From: Terebella lapidaria
Lineage: Eukaryota > Annelida > Polychaeta > Terebellida > Terebellidae
Length of the DNA: 64,000 nt
Direction of reading: 5' to 3'
NCBI GenBank assembly: GCA_949152475.1
Contig: OX424564.1
Location: 39,244,165-39,308,164 of the forward strand
In this document: piece after piece, positions 1 through 11,117 of the stretch
Layout of the letters: every line of letters begins with the position of its first letter
How positions within the stretch are numbered: position 1 is the stretch's first letter
Program-made: the position numbers and the translations under genes
The notes under the pieces: generated by a model
Databases searched by the model: none
What the model saw: only the letters and a program-made list of their open reading frames with translations
What the model was told of the DNA's origin: nothing

Positions 1-781
1 TATATGTTCTCAGATAAATATCAAGAATGTCATGCGCTAATTTCTCATGTATACGTAGATGAATAATGGAGTAGTCAGTGGACTTGTTGTTGTGAGAGTG
101 GCATCAATCTCACATCTCTGACAAAACCGTACAACAAGGCACTATTATGAAAGATGTGTTCATTACTGTAATATTCAAGATATTTGTTGTTTGGAATATT
201 CATTCATGTTGTTGGTGAAGGGCATAATAAATATATTGCTTTCAGATAATATATATTGTTTGGAATACCCATATTAGGCCTAAACCCACGTGGTTAATCA
301 TCGTCAATCAATGATTGATTGTATTCTGATATCATGTACATCGTAATATACTCTACCATTATCAGCCATGGTAAATATCTCAAAGATATCACTTAAAACA
401 AGGCATCACAATATGTCATGATGTGTCAGGGCAATACGACTCGTATCATGTGACACCACAGTATAGCATGTCACTCCCAAGTGTTAATTTTTTCTCTGTA
501 TTTTCCTTCTCATTACATGGATTTGTTCAGTATTGTACAAATGTATTTCCTTGGTTTATGATTTCTTGCCATGTATCAATTTCCTGAAATATATTTATTA
601 TTGTTTTTTAAGCCATCCATAATACAGCCTTTAGGCTTCGTATGGTCTCTTCAGCAACTTACATGTATGTTAATCGATTGTTTTTGTTTGCAAATTATGT
701 ATGTTTATTACTTGCCGGAATCTAAAGATTTCGGCAAGTATATTGGTACGTTCGTGGATTTGTTTGAGGATGTGTTTGTCT
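1..781. other. AT-rich flank, no gene seen
   Basis: No coding region, RNA gene or clear repeat boundary is visible. Short stretches near 300-470 weakly resemble the ATGATATGAAACC-type tandem array found at 6.6 kb and 26.6-29.6 kb, but the match is too poor to annotate. The open frame running into 1140 is only read-through into the GCGAGAGA repeats. Confidence 0.5.
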
Positions 782-787
782 CTTTAC

Positions 788-1095
788 TATGGTGGCTGAT
801 AGCGTCCATTTGTCAATCTCGCTCCCTCGCGGCGAGAGAGCGAAGCGAGGCAGCGAAACAGCGATGCGAGGGAACGAGAGAGCGATGCGAGGTAGCGAGA
901 GAGCGATGCGAGAGAACGAGTGAGCGATACGATATTCACATAGATCAACCTCGCTTCCTCGCATTGCTCTCTCGTTCTCTCGCTCTCTCGCTCTCTCGTT
1001 ATCTCGCTCCCTCGTTCTCTCGCTCTCTCGTTCTCTCGCTCTCTCGCTCTCTCGCTCCCTCGTTCTCTCGCTCCCTCGCTGTCTCGTATGCAGAA
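788..1095. repeat. Left hairpin array of A1
   Basis: Purine-rich octamers (GAGAGCGA and GATGCGAG variants) run to about 925, followed by a ~25-bp spacer (about 926-950), then the complementary CTCTCGCT/CTCTCGTT octamers to about 1085. The whole end could fold on itself. Open frames here (Ser/Arg/Leu or Glu/Arg repeats) are products of the octamers and not genes. Confidence 0.8.
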
Positions 1096-1153
1096 ACTAA
1101 TTTTCATGTACCAGGTATACAGTATCAGAAACTAACTTAAGATTTCAGCATAC

Positions 1154-1485
1154 TATGGTGGCTGATAGCGTCCACTCGTCAAAGCGAGGCAGCGAAAGAG
1201 GGAACGAGGAAGCGATGAGAGGGAACGAGAGAGCGATGCGAGGTAGCGAGAGAACGAGCGAGCGATACGACATTCACATAGATCAATCTCGCTTCCTCGC
1301 ATGGCTCTCTCGTTCTCTCGCTCTCTCGCTCCCTCGTTCTCTCGCTCACTCTCTCTCTCGCTCGCTCCCTCGTTCTCTCGCTCCCTCGCTGTCTCGTTCT
1401 CTCGCTCTCTCGCTCCCTCGTTCTCTCGCTCACTCTCTCTCTCGCTCGCTCCCTCGTTCTCTCGCTCCCTCGCTGTCTCGTATGC
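1154..1485. repeat. Left hairpin array of A2
   Basis: The arrangement matches A1, but the purine arm is shorter and the pyrimidine arm (about 1290-1480) has internally duplicated a block of about 80 bp. The array therefore changes length by local duplication. Confidence 0.75.
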
Positions 1486-2089
1486 AGAAACTAATTTTCT
1501 TGTACCAGGTATGCAGTATCAGAAACTAACTGAAGATTTTTTTTCTAATATAATCATACATACGACCATGTATGTACATGTACATTCATCTACGAAGCTA
1601 ACATTTATATGTATATTTTAATGATATTGATAAAGGTTTCGACATGGTCAGTGCTATTACAATGCTCATGGGCTTGTACAGAAATAATGGAAGGGAAGGA
1701 GCACGTACGGACTGTACTCATCCTTCCCTGGACACGCCCCTGTCATACCAGTTTCCTTGTAGGACATATTAAAATAGGACATATAAAATAGATGATATTG
1801 ATCTGAAATTTACATCATAGTTTTTACTTAACAGTGTATTCTTTGAAAACCACTGTTTGCATAGGCGATTAAGTTGTAAAATTATGCAATATGAGTCCCA
1901 TATTGTTTCGAAAATTACAATTCCATATCGTGCTCTATTATGATATAATATCACAATAAACGGTGATGATTATCGTGTTATTTGAAGTACGTGTATTGTA
2001 TGCTCATCCGTGAACTACCACCTCCCACCTAGCCGCCTTACCCTCACCCCCTCCACCCAGTCTACACCTTCATCCGCTGCAAGTCACAT

Positions 2090-2113
2090 CATTGGTTATA
2101 TCACTGTCACGTG
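2090..2113 (+). promoter_or_regulatory. Conserved CCAAT box plus E-box in family A body
   Basis: An inverted CCAAT (ATTGG, 2091-2095) lies 12 bp from a palindromic CACGTG (2108-2113). The same pair occurs in all four family A bodies (3998-4020, 25612-25634, 61748-61770). It could be an internal promoter element; no transcript evidence is available. Confidence 0.3.
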
Positions 2114-2553
2114 GTAGCGAGCCTTATCCACTGACCAGGCTCTCTAACGCAATCTTCTGGGCTGTAGGATCGGAGCATGTGCAAATTATATGTATGTGTT
2201 GTAGATGCCAGTAGCGAAATCTAAATGCTTGAACCATGTACAAATATGATATATAGGGCCTGTAAAATACACATGTAATCCGACGAAATTATAATATTAA
2301 TACATAAGAATTAACTATAAAATCTTCACATATTTAATTCAGATTGAGAATATTCATTAAATATCAGTAGTTACAGAAATATCATGTAAGTTCCGATGTC
2401 AGAATGTTATTTGAACGGAGATATATTCTTCACATCAATTACAACTTTGTTTTTGTCACAATTGACACAAAATTGTTGTATGATTAACGTTCGATAAATA
2501 ATTTTAATCATAATTTGTTGACATCGGTTATTGTGTGCGTTGTGCGAAGGAAA

Positions 2554-2568
2554 GGGGCGGGGTATATA
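2554..2568 (+). promoter_or_regulatory. GC-box directly abutting TATATA in A2 body
   Basis: GGGGCGGGG runs straight into TATATA. The same unit is intact in A1 (4462-4476) and in A4 (inverse strand, about 61290-61315); A3 keeps the TATATA but not the GC box. It resembles a core promoter facing the right end of the element, but no ORF follows it. Confidence 0.3.
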
Positions 2569-2930
2569 GGTAAATAGATGGTAAAAAACAACAACATCTA
2601 TTCATGTTAATTTATATAAATTTATATAAATCGTTATTTCGGTATTGAACGTCATATGTTTTGCGCTTGAATATGTACAGGGAGATTAGTTTTGCCGTAA
2701 AGGATTAACTGATCATATTTGACCATATGCAATAAATAATATTTGAACATATTCACTGGTAGGTATACATGTATAAATATTAATGCAGCAGAGTGGACGT
2801 GATTATTTTTCGTTTGCGCGAAAAATATCGTGGTAACGAATAAAAAATTAGCATCTGAACAAAAGAAAAAAACCCGTGATAACGAGAAATTTATCGTTAG
2901 AACGGATTAATTTATTGTGACCTGTCATAT

Positions 2931-3398
2931 GAGCGAGAGAACGAGGAAACGAAGGAACGAGTGAGCGAGAGAGCGAGAGAACGAAAGAACGAAAGAACGA
3001 GAAAGTGAGAGAGCGATGCGAGGTAGCGAGAGAACGAGATTGCGAGAGAGCAAGGGAGCAAGAGAGCGAGAGAACGAGTGAGCGAGAGAACGAGAGAACG
3101 ATGCGAGATAGCGAGATAGCGATGCGATAGAGCGAGAGAGCGATGCGAGATAGCGAGAGTGCGAGGGAGCGAGAGAACGATGCGAGGAAGCGAGGTGGAT
3201 TTATGTCACTATCTCATCGCTCACTCGCTCCCTCGCATCGCTCCCTCGCATCCTCATATCGCTCTCTCGCCCCCTCGCATCGCTCTCTCGCTCCCTCGCA
3301 TCGCTGTCTCGTGCGCTCGTATCGCTCTTTCGCTACCTCGCTTCGCTCTCTCGCCGCGAGGGAGCGAGATTGTCAGATGGACGCTATCAGCCACCATA
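2931..3398. repeat. Right hairpin array of A2
   Basis: Purine octamers run from 2931 to about 3195, then the spacer GGATTTATGTCACTATCTC, then pyrimidine octamers to the CGCCGCGAGGG motif (about 3352-3362) next to the tip. The last ~45 bp mirror the left tip. Confidence 0.8.
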
Positions 3399-4840
3399 GC
3401 ATACAGATAAACCGCAGTTTTGAGAACTCGCACGATGATTTTTTTTTGTTCTAATATAATCATACATACGACCATGTATGTACATGTACATTCATCTACG
3501 TAGCTAACTTTTATATGTATATTTTAATGATATTGATACAAATTTTCGACATGGTCAGTGCTATTACAATGCTCATGGGCAAGTACAGAAATAACGGAAG
3601 GGAAGGAGCACGTACGGACTGTACCCACCCTTCCCTGGACACGCCCCTGTCAAACCAGTTTCCTTGTAGGACATATAAAAATAGGACATATAAAATAGAT
3701 GATATTGATCTGAAATTTACATCATAGTTTCTACTTAACAGTGTATTCTTTGAAAACCACTGTATGCATAGGCGATTAAGTTGTAAAATTATGCAATATG
3801 AGTCCCATATTGTTTCGAAAATTACAATTCCATATCGTGCTCTATTATGATATAGTATCACAATAAACGGTGATGATTATCGTGTTATTTGAAGTACGTG
3901 TATTGTTTGCTCATCCGTGAACCACCACCTCCCACCTAGCCGCCTTACCTTCACCCCCTCCACCCAGTCTACACCTTCATCCGCTGCAAGTCACCTCATT
4001 GGTTATATCACTGTCACGTGGTAGCGAGCCTTATCCACTCACCAGACTCTCTTACGCAATCTTCTGGGCTGTAGGATCGGAGCATGTGCAAATTATATGT
4101 ATGTGTTGTAGATGCCGTTAGCGAAATCTAGATGCTTGAACCATGTACAAATATGATATATAGGGCCTGTAAAATACACATGTAATCCGACGAAATTATA
4201 ATATTAATACATAAGAATTAACCATAAAATCTTCACATATTTAATTCAGATTGAGAATATTCATTAAATATCAGTAGTTACAGAAATATCATGTAAGTTC
4301 CGATATCAGAATCTTATTTGAACGGAAATATATTCTTTCACTTCAATTACAACTTTGTTTTTGTCACAATTGACACAAAATTGTTGTAAGATTAACGTTC
4401 AATAGATAATTTTAATCATAATTTGTTGACATCGGTTATTGTGTGCGTTGTTCGAAGGGAAGGGGCGGGGTATATAGGTAAATAGATGGTGAAAAACAAC
4501 AACATCTATTCATGTTAATTTATATAAATTTATATAAATCGTTATTTCGGTATTGAACGTCATATGTTTTGCGCTTGAATATGTACAGGGAGATTAGTTT
4601 TGCCGTAAAAGAATTAACTGATCATATTTGACCATATGCAATAAATAATATTTGAACATATTCACTGGTAGGTATACATGTATAAATATTAATGCAGCAG
4701 AGTGGACGTGATTATTTTTCGTGGGCGCGAAAAATATCGTGGTAACGAATAAAAAAAATAGCATCTGAACAATAGAAAAAAACCCCGTGATAACGAGAAA
4801 TTTATCGTTAGAACGGATTAATTTATTGTGACCTGTCATA

Positions 4841-5426
4841 TGAGCGAGAGAACGAGCAAACGAAGGAACGAGTGAGCGAGAGAACGAGAGAGCGACAGAG
4901 CGATGCGAGAGAACGAGTGAGCGAGAGAGCGAGAGAGCGATGCGAGGTAGCGAGAGAACGAGATTGCGAGAGAGCGAGGGAGCGAGAGAACAAGGTAGCG
5001 AGAGAACGAGATTGCGAGAGAACGAGTGAGCGAGAGAACGAGAGAATGAGGGAACGAGAGAGCGAGAAAGCGAGAGAGTGATGCGAGGTAGCGAGAGAAC
5101 GAGATTGCGAGAGAGCGAGGGAGCGAGAGAACGAGTGAGCGAGAGAACGAGAGAACGATGCGAGATAGCGATGCGATAGAGCGAGAGAGCGATGCGAGAT
5201 AGCGAGAGTGCGAGGGAGCGAGAGAACGATGCGAGGAAGCGAGGTGGATTTATGTCACTATCTTATCGCTCACTCGCTCCCTCGCATCGCTCCCTCGCAT
5301 CCTCGCATCGCTCTCTCGCTCCCTCGCATCGCTGTCTCGTGCGCTCGTATCGCTCTTTCGCTACCTCGCTTCGCTCTCTCGCCGTGAGTAAGCGAGATTG
5401 TCAGATGGACGCTATCAGCCACCATA
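4841..5426. repeat. Right hairpin array of A1
   Basis: This resembles the A2 right array but is longer (about 390 bp of purine octamers), with blocks of GAGAACGAGATTGCGAGAGA repeated at larger scale. Confidence 0.8.
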
Positions 5427-5432
5427 CTTTAC

Positions 5433-6640
5433 AGCCTAGCGTCCACAGTTCCCCATTAGAAGCTTTCAAACTTCGTGTGCACAATATGTAGAATACCGGT
5501 GACTCCGAGTGCCCATGACTGATTTTTTTCGTCGTAGAGACTTCAAATCAAGTACATATTGTAGATATACTCGAGTTCTATCTTTTGTGACCTTGACCTT
5601 GACCTTTGACATTGACCTTGAGAAGTTCTCCTGAGGTTGAATTTTTGACCTTGGAGGTCATCTCCTCCGATTTTCGATCTGATGCTTGGAAACGACGTAG
5701 GACTAGCCAGCCCTTTATGCTCAATGTCAATTTTTAGACCGATCGGTGAATTCGTTATGACGTAATTGACGTTTCTATGGCAACGAAATCGGTCCCATGC
5801 TAAGCTAAATTCCATGTTTCAAGTTGTCCATGCGGAGAAAATCGTCATGTGCGTAAAAATATAATGATACACCAGTGCATAGCCAAGGAGAAGTTCTTCT
5901 GTTCCAAGAAATTTCAAGGTCGCAAGTCAAGGTCAATATTGACCCACAAGTGAAAATCATGTATGTCACTATATCTCAGGAACTAAGCGCGATAGAAACA
6001 CAGAAGTAAATCCAAAGTATTGCAATCACTTAGCCTAACAACTTTTGTATTTACACCCGAGGTCGAAGTTGACCTCAAAAATGACCTTGACCTTGTGCAA
6101 ACATATCGAGTAGTATCTCGTTTGGAAGGTCTTCGAGAGTACTTTCTAAATATGTTGTTATCTTTGGAAACGAACGTCAATTGACGTCATGATGTAGTGA
6201 TTTCAGACTGACATTCATGCCTTTTGAATGTCAGGTGTGCAAAGTTATAACATTTACTGCAGATCTAACACCTGCAAACGATGTGGATTCGTCCTGTGAT
6301 GCTCTCTGTCAACTTTTAGCTCAATCGATATGTCCGTTTTGACGTAATTGACGTTTTTGTGGCAACAAATTGATAAAATTTCAAAGGAAACTTATTATCT
6401 GAAGATATTATGATCTTGTCCGGTGATAATATAACATATATAAACACGCTTTTAACATGCATATTCAAAAATTCCATTCTCAGTATGTTTGCAGTATAGA
6501 ATTAATGAAAATGATGTCATAATTACGTAGGTATTCCTGCAAGGAATATTCATTTCATAGTTTGTCAGTTTACTGCACTGTCATTTTCTAACTTATTGCT
6601 AATTATTTTATATCATTTCATTTCAAGTTTCTGAATAAAA
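5433..6640. repeat. Diverged dispersed repeat, no gene
   Basis: The region is rich in TGACCTTGACC-type half-sites (5589-5620, 6083-6094). Two diverged ~70-bp blocks (about 5723-5790 and 6301-6370) share TGACGTAATTGACGTTT followed by GGCAAC, about 580 bp apart, which suggests an old tandem or dispersed repeat. A perfect palindrome ACGTCAATTGACGT lies near 6175-6188. Open frames here are short and unsupported. Confidence 0.45.
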
Positions 6641-6659
6641 AAACGTATTTATATTCACG

Positions 6660-6900
6660 TATTCTATGGTATATCCCAATATGGCAATATCATTTGCACC
6701 ATACATACAGGACGTATATCGTGATATATTGTGGTGAACCATGGTAATATCATTCTTCATGATTTGAAACCCCAGTATATCAGGTGACATCATGATGAAC
6801 CATGGTAATAAAATTATCATTCTTTATGATATGAAACCAAAGTATATCATGATACATCAAGATGAACGATAATGATAACATTCTTTATGATATGAATATT
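6660..6900. repeat. ~62-bp tandem array, left part
   Basis: Diverged units contain TTTATGATATGAAACC, AGTATATCATGATACATC and GATGAACCATGGTAA. The array is cut at 6900 by the insertion of A3 and resumes at 26629. Confidence 0.65.
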
Positions 6901-6906
6901 GATATA

Positions 6907-7535
6907 TATGGTGGCTGATAGCGTCCATCTGACAATCTCGCTCCCTCGCGGCGAGAGAGCGAAGCGAGGTAGCGAAAGAGCGATACAAGTGCACGAGACA
7001 GCGATGCAAGAGAGCGATGTGAGGATGCGAGGGAGCGATGCGAGGGAGCGAGTGAGCGATAAGATAGTGACATAAATCCACCTCGCTTCCTCGCATCGTT
7101 CTCTCGCTCCCTCGCATTCTCGCTATCTCACATCACTCTCTCGCTTTATCTCGCATCGTTCTCTCGTTCTCTCGCTCACTCGTTCTCTCACTCTCTCGCT
7201 CCCTCGCTCTCTCGCAATCTCATTCTCTCGCTATTTCGCATCGCTCTCTCGCTTTCTCGCTCTCTCGTTCCCTCGTTCTCTCGTTCTCTCGCTCACTCGT
7301 TCTCTCGCAATCTCGTTCTCTCGTTACCTCGTTCTCTCGCTCTCTCGCTCCCTCGCTCTCTCGCAATCTCGTTCTCTCGCTACCTCGCATCGCTCTCTTG
7401 CTTTCTCGCTCTCTCGCTCTCTTGCTCACTCATTCTCTCACAATCTCGTTTTCTCGCTACCTCGCATCACTCTCTCGCTCTCTCGTTCTCTCGCTCACTC
7501 GTTCCTTTGTTTCCTCGTTCTCTCGCTCATATGTT
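6907..7535. repeat. Left hairpin array of A3
   Basis: The purine arm is short (about 6950-7055) and the pyrimidine arm is long (about 7080-7530), so the hairpin is asymmetric. About 24 bp that follow the array in A4 are missing here after CTCATATG. Confidence 0.75.
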
Positions 7536-8129
7536 CTAACGATAAATTTCTCGTTATCACGGGTTTTTAGGTTACCGGACCTATGGTCCGATAACCTATT
7601 GCCATGGCGTTGCGGCCGTCGTCCGTCTAGCCGGGCAAACGGAACGGAGTTATGGGGATTTCTTAGGGGGAATAAAGCTGAAAACGCCCCACAACCACAG
7701 TTTAAGCCAAAAGTGCGGTCTTATGGGGATTTTTTCAGGACTTATGGGGAAAGTTAAGATAGGAAATTTAACATTGGGTCCGCCCGTAACGCCCATCCGT
7801 TCACCCGGATTTTTCTGAAATTTTGCACAAAAATGCCTAAAAATATTTCCAGAGGGAGGTATTTTTTAGTTTTTATATTTTCGCCTTTTTTTCAAAATGG
7901 CGGCCGTTTTCGTCGAAAAATGGGCAATTTTGGACTTTGACGGTCGTTTTCCCAAAATCTGTTCAGTAACTTTTTTTCTTATTGATGCATAACACTCCTC
8001 ATATGTACCCCTGTGACATGCATAAATTTCGTTGCCCTTGAATCGCTCGAAGTGGGCCATTTTGGGCCCAAACTCGGCCCAAATGGGACTTTCCCATGTT
8101 AAATTCTCCTATGCTTTATAATGGGACAC

Positions 8130-9133
8130 ATTAAGCCTAATATCTCACTTAATATTGAGATTAGAGACTAGGAATCAATTGTGGACATATAGGAAATGAT
8201 ATATGCTGAATATTCTCGTGACCTTGAATTTGACCTTTGACCTCATTTTCAAGGTCACATGACAAAATGGCTAATATCTCGCTTATTATCGACTTTACAG
8301 CTTAGAAATCAATTGTGAACATATAGGAAATGATATATGCTGAATATGCTCGTGACCTTGAATTTGACCTTTGACCTCATTTTTTAAGGTCACAGGACAA
8401 AATGGCTAATATCTCGCTTATTATCGACTTTACAGCTTAGGAATCCATTGTGAACATATTGGAAATGATATATGCTGAATATTGTCCTGACCTTGAATTT
8501 GACCTTTGGCCTCATTTTCAAGGTCACAGGACAAAATGGCTAATATCTCGCTTATTATCGACTTTACAGCTTAGGAATCAATTGTGAACATAAAGGAAAT
8601 GATATATGCTGAATATTCTCGTGACCTTGAATTTTACCTTTGACCTCATTTCCAAGGTCACAGGACAAAATTGCTAATGTCACGCTTATTATCGACTTTA
8701 CGCTTAGGAATCAATTGTGAACATATACATGATATAGGAAATGATATATGCTGAATATTCTCGTGACCTTGAATTTGACCTTTGACCTCATTTTCACGGT
8801 CACAGGACAAAATGGCCAATATCTTGCTTATTAGCGACTTTGCAGCTTAGGAATCAATTGTGAACATATAGGAAATGATATATGCTGAATATTCTAGTGA
8901 CCTTGAATTTGACCCTTGACCTAAATTTCAAGGTTAGTCATTTTACTTTCAAGGTCAGAATACAAAATGGCTTATATCTCGCTTATTATCAAATTTACAG
9001 CTTAGGGGTCCATAGTGAACATATAGGAAATGATGTATGCTGAATATTTTGGTGATCTAGAATTTGACCTTTGATCTCATTTTCTAGGTCAGAGAACAAA
9101 ATGACTAATATGTCGCTTATTATCATCTTTACA
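8130..9133 (+). repeat. 134-bp central tandem repeats of C1
   Basis: About 7.5 units with a period of 134-137 bp. Each contains GGAAATGATATATGCTGAAT, then GTGACCTTGAATTTGACC, then a TTTGACCTCATTTTC segment and AAGGTCAC. Perfect DR1 sites (TGACCTTTGACCT) occur at 8231-8243, 8365-8377 and 8776-8788; other units carry one-base variants. The array resumes at about 24530. Confidence 0.85.
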
Positions 9134-9277
9134 TCTGCCCCTGATGACATCAGTGTGTCTTTGGATAAACTATTTGGTCGGCCTTTGTTTCTATTGCAAA
9201 ATGTTGTATTTTACGTTTCTTATTGGCATCATCAAAATTTGATTGTATTGGTGGTAATAGATTGATACTTACATTTA
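9134..9277 (+). repeat. ~145-bp direct repeat, left copy
   Basis: This block starts TCTGCCCCTGA and ends GATACTTACATTTA, and matches 24382-24529 at roughly 90% by eye. It interrupts the 134-bp array at CTTTAC|AGC. The two copies bound an insert of about 1.25 kb once the LTR element is removed. They may be terminal direct repeats of an unknown element or part of a larger C unit. Confidence 0.6.
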
Positions 9278-9473
9278 TACCACTGAGTCGGTGTCACTGC
9301 TGGCGGACGTTAAATCTGTCCCCGAGGATACCATCAACTCAGTAGCCTTCGGGCTTGTGATTGGGTACTTTTGTACTTGTCATGTATCTATTCCATGGGG
9401 TTAGATTCGGATTTCTAAATTATTTTCATAGGTTGTTGGGCAGTTGTATACTAATTCCATCTGGTGTACAGTA
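9278..9473. repeat. Dispersed repeat fragment
   Basis: The segment includes ACTGAGTCGGTGTCACTGC and CTGGCGGACGTTAA, a motif I recall as dispersed in bivalve genomes, which cannot be confirmed here. It lies inside the insert bounded by the 145-bp direct repeats. There is no gene. Confidence 0.35.
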
Positions 9474-10355
9474 GAAACAAGAAAATACAGCTAACTGTGA
9501 GAGTCGACATTAGAGCTCGAGCACACCATCAGCACCCTAGACAGCGGAATGTATTCTACTCAACGTAACCCCCCCCCCCCACCCTCCAAATAAAATGCTA
9601 CCATAATGATATCCAATTCATTCCCGTATATTATGATGAAAGCATAGGCCTACTTCATTCACATTTTTCTAATAAGAAAACATTCATTTTGAACTCAATG
9701 AAACAGATACTCCTGCTAAAATGGTATTGAACCTTAATAAAATATCCTTAAAAATATTTCAAACTATGAGGAATATTTGCATCTGATATCATGATAATTA
9801 ACATATATGCCCACTGGGCTAATGAAAAGACCAGTTTAAAATATAAAGGATTTTCTGAAGGCTTCGCAAACCCAACACCTTGACATATAAAATACGTCAA
9901 ATTATGGTAAATGTAGCCGTGGCATCGCAGACGAATCGTTGTGTTCGCTTCATAAGACCGAGGAATGCCACACGGCACACGCAAGCTTACATGGATGCTG
10001 CACAGGAGATTGTGTGCTCCAAAATACGCGTCATTGCAGTAAAATTTGCTTTGCATTCTGGGAACGTCAATTTCCATCGGCTCCGCCATTTTGACGTTTT
10101 CCAAACAATCTCAGCATTTTGCGTAATTTTCTCAAACCTAACACATCGATTTATGCATTATACACGTGTGGGATATTCAAAGTTTACCATCAATTCGAGA
10201 GATTTCATGTCAAGGACGAAGAAAATTCTCATTTGAAGTAGGTTTCTAAACGTTTACATGCCAAAACGGGCGTCGATAGGTTGGCATGAAACCTCCATGA
10301 AAAAGTCAGCACATAGACATGTAGAGGGTTGGGGGCTTCGCCCCCAACGCTTTAA
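9474..10355 (+). mobile_element. Helitron-like repeat B, copy B1
   Basis: This ~880-bp copy matches 36829-37707 over its whole length, from ACAAGAAAATACAGCTAACT to the end. The 3' end has the hairpin TTGGGGGCTTCGCCCCCAA, then CGCTTTAA, then T. The second copy ends CGCTCTAA|T, the CTRR|T end expected of Helitrons. A 5' TC is not evident, so the left boundary is uncertain. There is no conserved protein. Confidence 0.55.
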
Positions 10356-10367
10356 TGTCAACAATTA

Positions 10368-11102
10368 TGTAAAGTTATTGACTACCGTCCGCTCTTCGGG
10401 ATCCTCGAGGATAGTCCTCTCTCATCCGAGTCCTTGCGGACGCGCATCCGCTATTCCGGATCCTCGCGGCAGGGCCGCTCACCGGAGGTCGCGGCGGACA
10501 CGGTAACTACTTCATCATTAACGGTAACCAGGTAACAGCCCACCCGACACTCCCAGGCCTACGGACACCGTTCAGAAACTGGTTCATCACCACGGTGTTA
10601 ACTGGCGGGGCCTGGCGAGCCGCGGTCTGCCTCGGGGACGGAACCCCGTACAGTCCGACATGCTGGCCAGAGCCTCTGTCACATGTCCCGGGAAGGGAGA
10701 GAGCTGGCGATCCACAGGGCCGAAGGCCCCCGAGTCAGCAACTCGTCTCTCCCAGCCCGGGCCTCCCCACGGAAATCGTCCCCAGGGCTCTAGGAGCCCA
10801 CTACTCAGACCCAGGGAACACAAAGCTCATGGCGAGCCTCGTGTGCGTCCTAGTCTCGATCTTGGACAATCTCCTCGAACGAGTCGCTTCCAGTGTATAT
10901 ATAATACACCAGAAACTGCAGGGCGCACGCGAGGTTAAATCGATCCATTGTTATAGTTTACTGGAGCGTAAATTACAATACGTCGCCGTGGCAACGCACG
11001 CTCGAACGGAGCATGTCAAAACAAGGCCAAGTACAGAAAGGCCACATAAATGGCTTTTATGTTTACAATCACCTGCCGCGTGCTTAGGGCAAAATCGCCA
11101 CA
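10368..11102 (-). repeat. 3' LTR
   Basis: 735 bp, starting TGTAAAGTTATTGAC and ending GGCAAAATCGCCACA on the plus strand. Open frames inside it also occur in the other LTR and are shadows. Confidence 0.93.
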
Positions 11103-11117
11103 TTACCCCCTTCTTAC
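11103..11117 (-). other. Polypurine tract
   Basis: Read on the element's strand this is a purine-rich run, AAGAAGGGGG, just upstream of the 3' LTR: the usual plus-strand primer. Confidence 0.65.

Larger units (their letters stand above)
1154..3398 (+). mobile_element. Family A foldback element, copy A2 (nested in A1)
   Basis: This is a complete 2,245-bp copy in the same orientation as its host. It has the same TATGGTGG...CCACCATA tips and is flanked by a 6-bp duplication GCATAC at 1148-1153 and 3399-3404. Removing the element and one duplicate restores the AGATTTCAGC-ATACAGATAAA junction, which reads uninterrupted in copy A4 (inverse strand, near 62370). The body (about 1540-2930) is almost the same as the A1 body at 3450-4840, so both copies are young. 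Confidence 0.9.
788..5426 (+). mobile_element. Family A foldback element, copy A1 (outer)
   Basis: The element begins TATGGTGGCTGATAGCG and ends with the inverse CGCTATCAGCCACCATA. A perfect 6-bp target duplication CTTTAC lies at 782-787 and 5427-5432. Each end is a hairpin region of inverted 8-bp repeats (GAGAGCGA on one arm, CTCTCGCT on the other) around a short spacer, and a ~1.4-kb AT-rich body lies between (3405-4840). Copy A2 is inserted in it; without A2 the element is about 2.39 kb. No ORF resembling a transposase is present, so it is a non-autonomous DNA element. The superfamily is unknown: a 6-bp duplication is unusual for cut-and-paste elements (Dada reports 6-7 bp). Confidence 0.88.

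Noticed and set aside
571-1529. Open frames rich in Ser/Arg/Leu or Glu/Arg that look like SR proteins
   Set aside because: They are translations of the GAGAGCGA/CTCTCGCT octamers and occur on both strands and in several frames of every family A array.
9748-10104. 118-codon frame in repeat B1
   Set aside because: The corresponding frame in B2 is shorter and changed, so it is not conserved as protein.
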